9,362 nt of DNA from CAYPUG01 sp964413905 (GCA_964413905.1 CAYPUG010000107.1:1-9362); one strand, 5' to 3'; counted from the stretch's first letter, positions 1-6,943 are shown. The notes: generated from the sequence alone by a model not told the origin. Program-made: numbers and translations.

Positions 1-3000
1 CGTTGGTTTTCTCCTTAGGTAAATCTCACGCCGTTCGTGTGGACATTACCGGGTTTCAAAATGCGCCCGTGTGGTTGTTCGACGTGACCGATCCGGATCA
101 TCCACGGCGTTTGATGGGAACGGAACACGTGGCCGATGATGGAACACATGCGGTGGCTGCGACTTTACCTTTAGACGGCATCCGGTCTTTCTGGGCGGGC
201 ACGGTCCAAGGTATGGTACGTCCGACGCGCATCGAGGTGGACACGCCCTCGGCTTGGCGTACCCCTGACCACCAAGCGGATTACATCATTATTGCTCACG
301 ACGTCACCATGGCGGCCGCCCAACGTCTGGCCGCCTATCGTCGATCGCAAGGGTACTCGGTGGCTGTGGTTAACGTGCAGGACATTTATGATGAATTCAA
401 CGGTGGTGTTCTCTCGGCCGAAGCCATTCGTGATTTTCTGGAGTACGCATATTATCACTGGCAACGTCCTGCGCCGGCATTCGTACTTCTGTTTGGTGAT
501 GGGACCTATGATTTCAAAAACTATGAAGGAACCAATACGCCGACGATTATTCCACCCTTATTGCGTTTGGTGGATCCCTTTTTAGGGGAAACCGCGTCGG
601 ATAATCGGTATGTGACCGTTAGTGGCGACGATCCCATTCCGGACATGCACATTGGGCGTTTGCCTGCCAATACGGCTACCGAAGCAGAGCAAATGGTCTC
701 CAAGATCATTACATATGAAACCCAACCGCCTCCCGGTGATTGGAGTGCTCGGATTGTGTTCGTGGCCGATAATGCCGACCAGGCGGGGGATTTTGCCGCT
801 TTGGCCGACCAAGTAGCCGATCACTTGGTACCCCCTCCTTATAATGTAGAGAAAATTTACCTGGGAGTGACTCATACGGATGTGTTAGAAACTCGAGAAG
901 CCATAAAGGACGCTTATGACAGGGGGGCACTGTTGTTCAACTATGTTGGACACGCCACAATTCCTTGGTGGGCGGCTGAAGTTTTGTTCAGTACACAGGT
1001 TGTGCCGAACCTGCGGAATGATAGTCGTACTCCTATTGTTCTGGCTATGACATGTTTGGATGGATATTTCCACGCGGCCGGATATGATTCCCTCAGTGAA
1101 GCAGAGGTGCGGGCTGCCCACAAAGGAGCAGTGGCCGCGTGGGCGGCGACCGGTTTAGGGGTGGCACATGGTCATGATTATTTACATCGTGGATTTTATC
1201 GGGCTGTATTTCAGCAAGGCACCCGCGTGTTGGGTGAAGCCACTTTGGCCGGCAAATTAGCGCTTTACCAGGGCGATGCCGGTGGCTTCTTTCACGACCT
1301 CCTGGACACTTACGGAATTTTGGGGGATCCCGCCCTACGCATTCTCATGCCGACCACGGACGTATCTGTGGAAGCCCAGCCGTCGGCGATAACCACCGAT
1401 TTGGGAGATTCCTTTGAGATGCGTTTCTTGGTTCGCAATGTGGGGGGGCTGCCCGCGGATTCTACGGTCATTACCCTCACATTGCCTTCAAAAATCGAAT
1501 TCGAGTCGGCATGGGTGGACGGTACGCCGGTGACTCCTATCTTCCAGCCCTATTTACGCCTTAATCTGGGCACTCTTCCCGGTAACGGAGCTACAACAGT
1601 TCGTGTTGTGTTACACACATCTGCCCACGATCCTCCTCCGTTCACAGATTTTAGCATAGATATTGTGGTAACGACCGCGAGTGAAGAGAAGAATACCACA
1701 AATAATAGGACCTCCTTTCGGGTAACGTTGCGGCCGGCAGATTTGCAGGTTTCTTTGCAGGGCCAGGTAGAACGTCCTGTGTTTCCCGGTTCCTTAGTGC
1801 ATTTCACACTCCGTTACGCAAACACCGGGCCCGGTCGGTCTGGGCCGGCTTATTTGATGTTACCGCTAAGTGGTTTTACGGATCCTAGATTCACCGTCTC
1901 AGATAGCCGGATTGTCCTCGTTGGTGGGGATCCATATACTTGGCTGTTGCCTCCCCTCGATGTGAATGAGGGGGGGACGATTGAAGTAACGGCTGCAGTG
2001 AATCCCCACTTGACACCGAGTACCCCTGTACTTATGGTGGATGCACGTCTCTCGCCTTTTTTCGCCGATCCTAACGTAACAAATAATGTGACCCCTGCGA
2101 TTCGGGTGGAGGTCATTTTCCCCGATACCTACGAGCCGGACGACACTCGTGAACAAGCGACGATACTTACGTTGCCTTCTTGCAGTCGGGGCCACACCTA
2201 TCACTACATGGGCGACGAGGATTGGTTCCGATGTGTCTTGAATGCGGGCCAAGAATATCTCTTTTACACTACGCATCTGGGAGCGCACGGTAACACCATC
2301 TTGACGTTGTACGATTCTGAGGGTCAAGTTTTAGCTAAAAACGATGATGCTGCGCCGGGAGCATCATGGTCCTTTATTCGGTGGCAGCCTGCCCGCTCCG
2401 GTGTGTATTATCTTCGTGTTTCCGGGTGGGACGGCGCGCCCTATGGCTGGGGATATGATTTGTGCGGTGCTCCCGCGATAGGAGGCCATATACCTTTCAT
2501 TTTGGCTCGCTACATAGCGCCTTATACAACACCTACTCCCACTCCCACGGCAACCCCCACCCCGACACGCACCCCAACCCCCACACCTACGCCAACGTCC
2601 ACGCCTACGCCAACGTCCACGCCCACGCCAACGTCCACGCCCACCTTTACGCCAACACCTACGTGGACCCCTGCATGGACTCCAACGCCAACGCCTACGT
2701 TTTCACCTACCCCGACCCTTACTCCCACGCCGACCCCGACATTCACACCAAGCCCGTATCCGACAGGGGAGGCGTGTCCGCCGCGATATATAGGGCGCGT
2801 ATATGTGGGCGTACATCCTATAAACATTGCGGCATGGGGCCACAAATTGTACATCAGCCTTGTGGACACAGCCGACCTTGCTGTAGTAGATGCGCAGACG
2901 TTAGTGCGCGAGGCGGTTTGGGATAGTCCCGGTATGGGCGCCAACGCGGTGTTCGCGGATGCGCGCAGAGTGTACATGGTTCATCGCGATTCCCGACAAA

Positions 3001-3662
3001 TTGCCGTATTTGATCGAATGTCTGGGCGGTTACAGCATCTATGGCGTACGGATGTGCTCCCTTGGGGAGTGGTTGAGGTAGATAATCGTTTGTATGTGAG
3101 CAATTACGGCAGTGATACAGTGCTGGTGTTCGACGCGGACACAGGAACTCTGCTCCGTCGTGTATTGGTTGGGGACAAGCCGGCGTTACTCACGCGCATG
3201 GGCAGGAGCGTTTATGTGCCGTTGGTCGGTGACGAAATGGTCCGCTTGAGCCGTGAAGGGCGGGATGTCACGTATGTGGCACGTGTGGGGGCAGGTACTG
3301 TGGCCGCCGTCCCCGATGAAGACATGGGCGTCCTCTATGTAAGCAATCGGGATCAGCACATGATCGTCGTTGTCAGCGACGTGGAAAGCCGGGTACGAAG
3401 TTACATTGGATTGCCCGGTTCCCCTGTTGGGTTGGCCTTGTCTCCCAATCATCGTTGGCTGTACGCGGTGGATCCTTTCGCGAACGAACTTCATATTGTG
3501 GACGTGCAGCGAAACCGATGGGTAGCCAGTATACCTACAAACAACCAGGGTGGTGAGCACGGAGGGCAGGGTATTATTATCGTAGGGGACAGGATGTACA
3601 TTACGGATTATGGCAGCGGCACCCTTTCCATCTACACGTTACCGAGTTGTGCGCTTCACTAA
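1..3662 (+). CDS. Gingipain-type (C25) secreted cysteine peptidase with Ig-like, PPC, Pro-Thr stalk and beta-propeller domains (5' partial)
   Basis: The frame is open from the left edge, so the true start and any signal peptide lie outside; about 1219 residues are visible (numbered from the TTG at 3). Residues ~90-445 match the peptidase C25 fold, with the catalytic pair recognisable as His317 (in NYVGHA) and Cys351 (in AMTCLDGYF). Their 34-residue separation is like that in gingipain R. Two Ig-like/CARDB-type domains follow (~452-573 and ~575-703). A PPC domain runs ~708-820, starting DTYEPDD and containing DEDWF. A Pro-Thr-rich stalk covers ~842-920. A C-terminal propeller of YVTN type spans ~925-1219, with repeated 'LYVSN..D..VVD' blades. 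The role is probably extracellular or surface proteolysis, with the stalk holding the propeller away from the catalytic end. No type IX sorting domain or LPXTG is visible. The peptidase call is firm; substrate and anchoring are unknown. Confidence 0.85.
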   Translation, partial: LVFSLGKSHAVRVDITGFQNAPVWLFDVTDPDHPRRLMGTEHVADDGTHAVAATLPLDGIRSFWAGTVQGMVRPTRIEVDTPSAWRTPDHQADYIIIAHDVTMAAAQRLAAYRRSQGYSVAVVNVQDIYDEFNGGVLSAEAIRDFLEYAYYHWQRPAPAFVLLFGDGTYDFKNYEGTNTPTIIPPLLRLVDPFLGETASDNRYVTVSGDDPIPDMHIGRLPANTATEAEQMVSKIITYETQPPPGDWSARIVFVADNADQAGDFAALADQVADHLVPPPYNVEKIYLGVTHTDVLETREAIKDAYDRGALLFNYVGHATIPWWAAEVLFSTQVVPNLRNDSRTPIVLAMTCLDGYFHAAGYDSLSEAEVRAAHKGAVAAWAATGLGVAHGHDYLHRGFYRAVFQQGTRVLGEATLAGKLALYQGDAGGFFHDLLDTYGILGDPALRILMPTTDVSVEAQPSAITTDLGDSFEMRFLVRNVGGLPADSTVITLTLPSKIEFESAWVDGTPVTPIFQPYLRLNLGTLPGNGATTVRVVLHTSAHDPPPFTDFSIDIVVTTASEEKNTTNNRTSFRVTLRPADLQVSLQGQVERPVFPGSLVHFTLRYANTGPGRSGPAYLMLPLSGFTDPRFTVSDSRIVLVGGDPYTWLLPPLDVNEGGTIEVTAAVNPHLTPSTPVLMVDARLSPFFADPNVTNNVTPAIRVEVIFPDTYEPDDTREQATILTLPSCSRGHTYHYMGDEDWFRCVLNAGQEYLFYTTHLGAHGNTILTLYDSEGQVLAKNDDAAPGASWSFIRWQPARSGVYYLRVSGWDGAPYGWGYDLCGAPAIGGHIPFILARYIAPYTTPTPTPTATPTPTRTPTPTPTPTSTPTPTSTPTPTSTPTFTPTPTWTPAWTPTPTPTFSPTPTLTPTPTPTFTPSPYPTGEACPPRYIGRVYVGVHPINIAAWGHKLYISLVDTADLAVVDAQTLVREAVWDSPGMGANAVFADARRVYMVHRDSRQIAVFDRMSGRLQHLWRTDVLPWGVVEVDNRLYVSNYGSDTVLVFDADTGTLLRRVLVGDKPALLTRMGRSVYVPLVGDEMVRLSREGRDVTYVARVGAGTVAAVPDEDMGVLYVSNRDQHMIVVVSDVESRVRSYIGLPGSPVGLALSPNHRWLYAVDPFANELHIVDVQRNRWVASIPTNNQGGEHGGQGIIIVGDRMYITDYGSGTLSIYTLPSCALH
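2527..2757 (+). repeat. Low-complexity Pro-Thr stalk coding segment
   Basis: Nearly every codon is Pro (CCN) or Thr (ACN), with some Ser, Ala, Phe and Trp, giving about 77 residues of alternating P-T. This is an extended, probably rigid and possibly O-glycosylated linker between the PPC domain and the beta-propeller. Linkers of this kind are abundant in secreted proteins of Chloroflexota and are the main taxonomic clue here. On the opposite strand it yields a spurious Val-Gly open frame. Confidence 0.9.
2591..2644 (+). repeat. Three tandem 18-bp units within the Pro-Thr stalk
   Basis: The unit GCCAACGTCCACGCCYAC occurs three times in a row (2591-2608, 2609-2626, 2627-2644) with a single T/C difference in the first copy. 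Each unit encodes six residues of the TPTSTP type, so a change in copy number would keep the frame and alter stalk length by six residues per unit. Confidence 0.85.
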
Positions 3663-3671
3663 ACTTGGGGT

Positions 3672-3779
3672 AGCATCGAGTGAGATCTTTGGGGTGTGAA
3701 GGTTGCGGCTGCACTTGCGGAACCGTCCGGCTGAGAGCATCGACTCCCCAAAGGGGATTTAAATCCCAATTTTGAGGGA
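3672..3779 (+). promoter_or_regulatory. Leader with four overlapping, mutually exclusive hairpins before the sulfotransferase gene
   Basis: The 124-nt gap between the peptidase stop and the sulfotransferase gene holds complementary segments that share bases. CTTTGGGG (3687-3694) can pair with CCCCAAAG (3746-3753). TCCCC (3745-3749) can pair with GGGGA (3753-3757) across AAA. GGGATTTAAATCCC (3754-3767) is a perfect palindrome followed by AATTTT. TCCC (3764-3767) can pair with GGGA (3776-3779), which is part of the probable ribosome-binding site. An 8-nt direct repeat, AGCATCGA, lies at 3672-3679 and 3736-3743. This could be an attenuator-like or SD-masking leader, or merely a weak terminator of the upstream gene. 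No promoter with a good -35/-10 pair was found here. Confidence 0.4.
3774..3779 (+). promoter_or_regulatory. Shine-Dalgarno GAGGGA deciding the sulfotransferase start
   Basis: GAGGGA ends 7 nt before the ATG at 3787, an ideal spacing. It falls inside the first codons of a longer frame beginning at TTG 3772, which argues against that TTG and for the ATG. Confidence 0.65.
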
Positions 3780-3786
3780 ACGCTTT

Positions 3787-4809
3787 ATGACACGGTACTG
3801 GTGGACGTATTTGCCCGGCCATTGGGGCACCATGCGACCCGAATACGCGCCTTTCAGGGATTCTGTCAAACGGGTATTTCAACACGTATTAGGCCATTTC
3901 CCGGTGTATCGCCTACGTGAGCGACCTCTCCTCATTTTCACGACCCGGCGTAGTGGGTCCACGCTTCTGCTTCACATGCTGTATACCCAACCTCATACAG
4001 ATTATGTGAATGAACCTTTGAACATGTGGCTTCTTCATCCTCATTATACATTGTTGCCTCATCCGCCATTGGGAAAATTTGTCACCTTGAACGACGCGGA
4101 AGCTGTTCGATTGCAACAATATCTTTCTCGCGTGTTGAGTGGTCGATTGCGTGTTCGCAATCAATGGGCTTTTTGGCGTCCTTACTACAGTTTTGTGGTT
4201 CACCGGCTGATTATTAAGGTATTGAACGCGAATGCCTTAATAGAGTGGTTTAGCCGGGCATTTGATGTGGACATTATTTATCTTGTGCGCCATCCTGTTG
4301 CTGTGGCATCCAGTATTATTCGTCAGGGGTGGGAGGGCATTGCGGATGCCTATTTGCACGACAACCTGTTCTGTGAGGCACATGTGGGGAAAGATCTATG
4401 CGTGTTTGCGCGTGAAGTTTGGGTCTCAGGACCGCCGCTTCAACGGTTTGTCTTGGAGTGGGTGTTGGAGAATCTCGTGCCTTTGCGCTCGCTCGCGATG
4501 TTGCCTATAGGGCTCATTACCTATGAGGAGATAGTCACCCAACCGCATCGTGTAGCGCGTTGGCTTTCCGAAAAATATGGGTTTCCGAAGCCGGAAGAAA
4601 TGTACCGTCGCGTTCGGTTCCCCTCACCTACCACGGCCAAGTCGTCGTCGCACCTGATCCGTGAGAAGGGGCCGGCTACTCTTGTTGAACGCGCCCTTGA
4701 GAATGTTTCTGCGGCCGACCTTGTTTTGGCTCAGGAAGTGCTCGATGCTTTTGGGATCGACCTTTACCGGGCCGATGTTCCATGGCCCTTACATTCTCAA
4801 TCGGAGTGA
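3787..4809 (+). CDS. Sulfotransferase-like P-loop protein
   Basis: The 340-residue protein belongs to the PAPS-dependent sulfotransferase superfamily, which transfers a sulfuryl group from 3'-phosphoadenylyl sulfate to an alcohol, amine or carbohydrate acceptor. The 5'-phosphosulfate-binding loop is visible as TTRRSGST (residues 52-59), followed by an acceptor-side NEP motif typical of bacterial Stf0-like and carbohydrate sulfotransferases. The 3'-phosphate-binding segment is YLVRHPVAVASS, with Arg168 and Ser175/176. No signal peptide or transmembrane segment is evident, so it is probably cytosolic or peripheral. I chose ATG 3787 over TTG 3772 because of the well-placed GAGGGA. It follows the peptidase gene in the same direction and may be co-transcribed with it. 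Its 3' end overlaps convergent ttuA by 13 bp. The acceptor is unknown; a sulfated glycolipid or exopolysaccharide is possible but only a guess. Confidence 0.8.
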   Translation: MTRYWWTYLPGHWGTMRPEYAPFRDSVKRVFQHVLGHFPVYRLRERPLLIFTTRRSGSTLLLHMLYTQPHTDYVNEPLNMWLLHPHYTLLPHPPLGKFVTLNDAEAVRLQQYLSRVLSGRLRVRNQWAFWRPYYSFVVHRLIIKVLNANALIEWFSRAFDVDIIYLVRHPVAVASSIIRQGWEGIADAYLHDNLFCEAHVGKDLCVFAREVWVSGPPLQRFVLEWVLENLVPLRSLAMLPIGLITYEEIVTQPHRVARWLSEKYGFPKPEEMYRRVRFPSPTTAKSSSHLIREKGPATLVERALENVSAADLVLAQEVLDAFGIDLYRADVPWPLHSQSE

Positions 4810-5804
4810 ACAATCAGCGGAGGCACCCGCCGTCGGGCTTCCTCCTCATCCATATCCGGTGTAACCCACATGCGACAGAACGCGCAGATCTCTCCCGCGG
4901 TGGTTGGTTGCCCACAAACCCGACAAGGGCGCAAGATAACTTCGCCTTCTGGTTCATGGAATGTGATTTGTCCTTTACGACGGGCGTTGATGAATTGCGT
5001 GTAAAACTGGAATTTGCTCCCCGGCGAGTGGGTTTCCAGGTCGTTCAGTAATTCCTTATAATAAATGGTGGTGGCTCCTACACTAAACGGGCATTCATCA
5101 TACTGATATTCGATGCCCCGAACAACGGCATAGGCAGCCACCTCGCGTTCGTAAAATCGACAGAGCGGTTTGACCTTTTTGACCAGTCCGGGGTGTGTGG
5201 CTTCTAACACCGGAGCCTGGCGGGCTAAATATCCTGTCTGCCAACGCAATGTGTTCTGAAGCAGCACGGCGGCCTCATCATCGAGATTATGACCGGTGGC
5301 CAAGACGTCGTAACCGCCCCTCCAGGCGACTTCATTCATTATATGGCGCTTGCTGAGTCCGCATACCGAACAGGGTTTCCCGTGACCTCTTCGCACGCGC
5401 CGCGCGAGTTCGGGGATGGTTTCACCATACGTTTGTTTCATGTCCACAACGTGAAGTTTCAGGTGAGGCCGCGTTTTGAGGAACGATTGAATGGCCTCCA
5501 AGGACTTATCCGAGTAACGAATGCCTTCGTCAATACCTAAGCCAATGTACAAGCCGTCTGCTCGATATCCTAACCGATCAAGGACGTCCCACAGGGACAG
5601 GCTATCTTTGCCGCCGGAAACGGCCACTAAAATGCGATCTTCACGGCGGAACATGTGGTATTTCTCGATGGTTTTCTGCGTGTAGTTTACAAACCACTCA
5701 ATATAGTGTTCCGCACATAAGGCCAACCGGTGATGCTTCATGTAGATAACAGCAGGTTGACCGCATTTTTTGCAGCGCATGACCTTCCCGCGCGTCTTGG
5801 CCAT
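4797..5804 (-). CDS. ttuA: TtuA-type tRNA-5-methyluridine(54) 2-sulfurtransferase
   Basis: The 335-residue protein is an ATP-pyrophosphatase-type tRNA thiolase of the TtuA/TtcA/Ncs6 family. It adenylates C2 of U54 (T-loop) and inserts sulfur delivered by TtuB. The features visible are an N-terminal zinc site (Cys11, Cys14, Cys30, His33), the PP-loop SGGKDS (63-68), [4Fe-4S] ligands Cys145, Cys148 (PCSVCG) and Cys238 (DECPF), the GHNLDDEA segment (171-178) and a C-terminal zinc site (Cys294, Cys297, Cys307, Cys310). It begins one base after the ttuB stop. An in-frame ATG at 5780 would put the zinc ligands at 3, 6, 22 and 25, as I recall for Thermus TtuA, so a start eight codons later is possible. 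Being next to ttuB separates it from TtcA, which uses no such carrier. Confidence 0.93.
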   Translation of the reverse strand: MAKTRGKVMRCKKCGQPAVIYMKHHRLALCAEHYIEWFVNYTQKTIEKYHMFRREDRILVAVSGGKDSLSLWDVLDRLGYRADGLYIGLGIDEGIRYSDKSLEAIQSFLKTRPHLKLHVVDMKQTYGETIPELARRVRRGHGKPCSVCGLSKRHIMNEVAWRGGYDVLATGHNLDDEAAVLLQNTLRWQTGYLARQAPVLEATHPGLVKKVKPLCRFYEREVAAYAVVRGIEYQYDECPFSVGATTIYYKELLNDLETHSPGSKFQFYTQFINARRKGQITFHEPEGEVILRPCRVCGQPTTAGEICAFCRMWVTPDMDEEEARRRVPPLIVHSD

Positions 5805-5805
5805 T

Positions 5806-5997
5806 TTAACCCCCGGATATTACAGCCAGCAGTTTAATCGTATCGTCTTCTTCAATAACCGTTTCTTCATGGATGAGTTTTCCATCCCGCGTGGCCAGGA
5901 CAGATTCCGGGTTCAGTCCCAATTCCTCAATAACTTCCCGGACGGTTTTACCGCCGGGAAGTTCCCATTCCTGGTCGCGATAAATAATTTTCGCCAT
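5806..5997 (-). CDS. ttuB: TtuB-type ubiquitin-like sulfur carrier protein
   Basis: The 63-residue protein has the MoaD/ThiS beta-grasp pattern: MAKIIYRDQEWEL, then VREVIEELGLNPESVLATRDGKLI in overlapping family blocks, then an acidic DD turn before LLAVISGG. It ends exactly at Gly62-Gly63, the diglycine that is activated by an E1-like enzyme (TtuC in Thermus) and thiocarboxylated to donate sulfur to TtuA. The ending AVISGG closely resembles the AISGG of Thermus TtuB as I remember it. No E1-like or rhodanese gene is in the window. The start ATG is preceded by GGAGGG at 5 nt. It lies 2 nt after the methyltransferase stop. ThiS or MoaD would be alternatives on sequence alone, but direct adjacency to ttuA favours TtuB. 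Confidence 0.9.
   Translation of the reverse strand: MAKIIYRDQEWELPGGKTVREVIEELGLNPESVLATRDGKLIHEETVIEEDDTIKLLAVISGG
5809..5814 (-). promoter_or_regulatory. ttuA ribosome-binding site inside the Gly-Gly codons of ttuB
   Basis: On the minus strand GGGGGT, the last two Gly codons of ttuB, lies 5 nt before the ttuA ATG, with only TAA and one A between. It is a G-rich, weak Shine-Dalgarno and implies translational coupling of carrier and enzyme. Confidence 0.5.
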
Positions 5998-5999
5998 GG

Positions 6000-6943
6000 T
6001 TACCCTCCGGACGTTCGTCGTTCGCGCCGGGCTCGACGTCGGGCACGACGTTCGTTCTCCTGGTCAGCACCTGGGGCCTCCTCCAATTGGCGCATGAATT
6101 GTATCCAATTCATGCAGTTTTCATCTCGCCCCATCAGCATATCTGCGGCCAGAATCGCTTTTTTCACCTCGGCGCTCAATGGGTTCGCTATAGCCGAGGT
6201 CAAACCGTTAGCTATAGCCATGGCGAGAAATACGGCGTTGACCGTGGGCCGGCCGGGCAAACCAAAGGAGATGTTGCTCGCTCCACATACGGTATTACAT
6301 CCCAACTCTTCTTGTACCATCCGGAGCACGTCAAATACCTGCTTTCCCGCACCGGGAACCGCCCCGGCCGGTAAAACCAGGGGATCAATGAGCACGTCTT
6401 CTCGGGGAATACCGTATGCTTCCGCACGTTCCACAATCTTTTTGGCCACCAAGAATCGCTCTTTTGGATCATAAGAGATGCCCCGCTCGTCGTTACACAG
6501 ACCAATAACCACGGCCCCATGTTCGGCGACCAACGGTAGGATCGCTTCCAAGCGTTCTTCTTCCCCGGTGACAGAGTTGACAATGGGTTTTCCTTTGGCC
6601 ACTTCCAGGCNNNNNNNNNNGCCTTCAATGCCGGTATGACAGAGGAGTCAATGCTGATGGGGACATCTACAACCGATTGGACGGCCAGAATGGCCTCAGC
6701 CATCACTCCCGGTTCTACTTCCTGAGGATTAGCGACGCCCAAACCGGCGTTTACATCGAGAATTTGTGCCCCCGCCTGGACCTGAGCAATAGCGTCTTTT
6801 TTAACTCGTTCATAATCCCCAACGGCCATTTCCGCGGCCAGTTTTTTTCTTCCACTGGGGTTGATGCGTTCGCCGATGATGACAAAAGGATGTTGTGGGC
6901 TGATGACAACAGTCCTGGTCTTGGAACGGACGATTGTCTCCAT
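6000..6943 (-). CDS. Methyltetrahydrofolate:corrinoid methyltransferase-like protein (AcsE/MetH pterin-binding family), interrupted by an assembly gap
   Basis: Both sides of the N run read as one pterin-binding TIM-barrel protein of about 311 residues. This family moves the methyl group of 5-methyltetrahydrofolate to a corrinoid cofactor, as AcsE does in the Wood-Ljungdahl pathway and the folate module does in MetH. Visible motifs are GERINPSG (24-31), ILDVNAG with Asp63 and Asn65, ISIDSS with Asp99, then after the gap NSV (120-122), DPL (184-186) and GASN (218-221), where the Asn corresponds to the catalytic Asn of AcsE. The start has a near-perfect AAGGAGG 7 nt upstream. The two halves differ in frame only because of the 10-N placeholder. 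The C-terminus has an Arg-rich tail (nine Arg in 293-311) not usual for the family. No corrinoid protein is nearby, so its partner is unknown; dihydropteroate synthase is a less likely alternative. Confidence 0.85.
6003..6008 (-). promoter_or_regulatory. ttuB ribosome-binding site inside the methyltransferase gene
   Basis: On the minus strand GGAGGG forms the last two Gly codons of the upstream methyltransferase and sits 5 nt before the ttuB ATG, across the TAA stop. This is a strong, well-spaced site that supports translational coupling and explains the C-terminal Gly-Gly of the methyltransferase. Confidence 0.75.
6611..6620. other. Assembly gap (10 N)
   Basis: Ten undetermined bases interrupt the methyltransferase gene. 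The minus-strand frame to the right ends with GC of an Ala codon, and the frame to the left resumes with GC as the last two bases of a codon. The true missing length must therefore be 2 modulo 3, not 10, unless there is a real frameshift. Confidence 0.95.

Noticed and set aside
2527..2757. Repeat array that might be taken for a CRISPR
   Set aside because: The units are contiguous, coding and lack unique spacers; they encode a Pro-Thr linker inside an intact domain order.
2522..2977. Minus-strand open frame of 151 codons rich in Val-Gly
   Set aside because: It is the antisense reading of the Pro-Thr stalk; the composition is dictated by the repeat, and no start signal supports it.
3754..3773. 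GGGATTTAAATCCC plus T tract as a strong intrinsic terminator of the peptidase gene
   Set aside because: The stem is only about 5 bp with a TTAA loop and four Ts interrupted by AA; too weak to call as a terminator on sequence alone.
6000..6011. C-terminal Ser-Gly-Gly of the methyltransferase as a second ubiquitin-like carrier signal
   Set aside because: The protein is a TIM barrel, not a beta-grasp; the two Gly codons are explained by the GGAGGG ribosome-binding site of ttuB.
5770..6474. Plus-strand open frame of 234 codons
   Set aside because: It lies wholly antisense to ttuB, the start of ttuA and the methyltransferase, all of which have clear family motifs and ribosome-binding sites; its protein resembles no family I know.
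6212..6943. Apparent truncated methyltransferase with a scrambled C-terminus
   Set aside because: The scrambling is a frame artefact of the 10-N placeholder; the correct downstream frame continues the family motifs to 6000.
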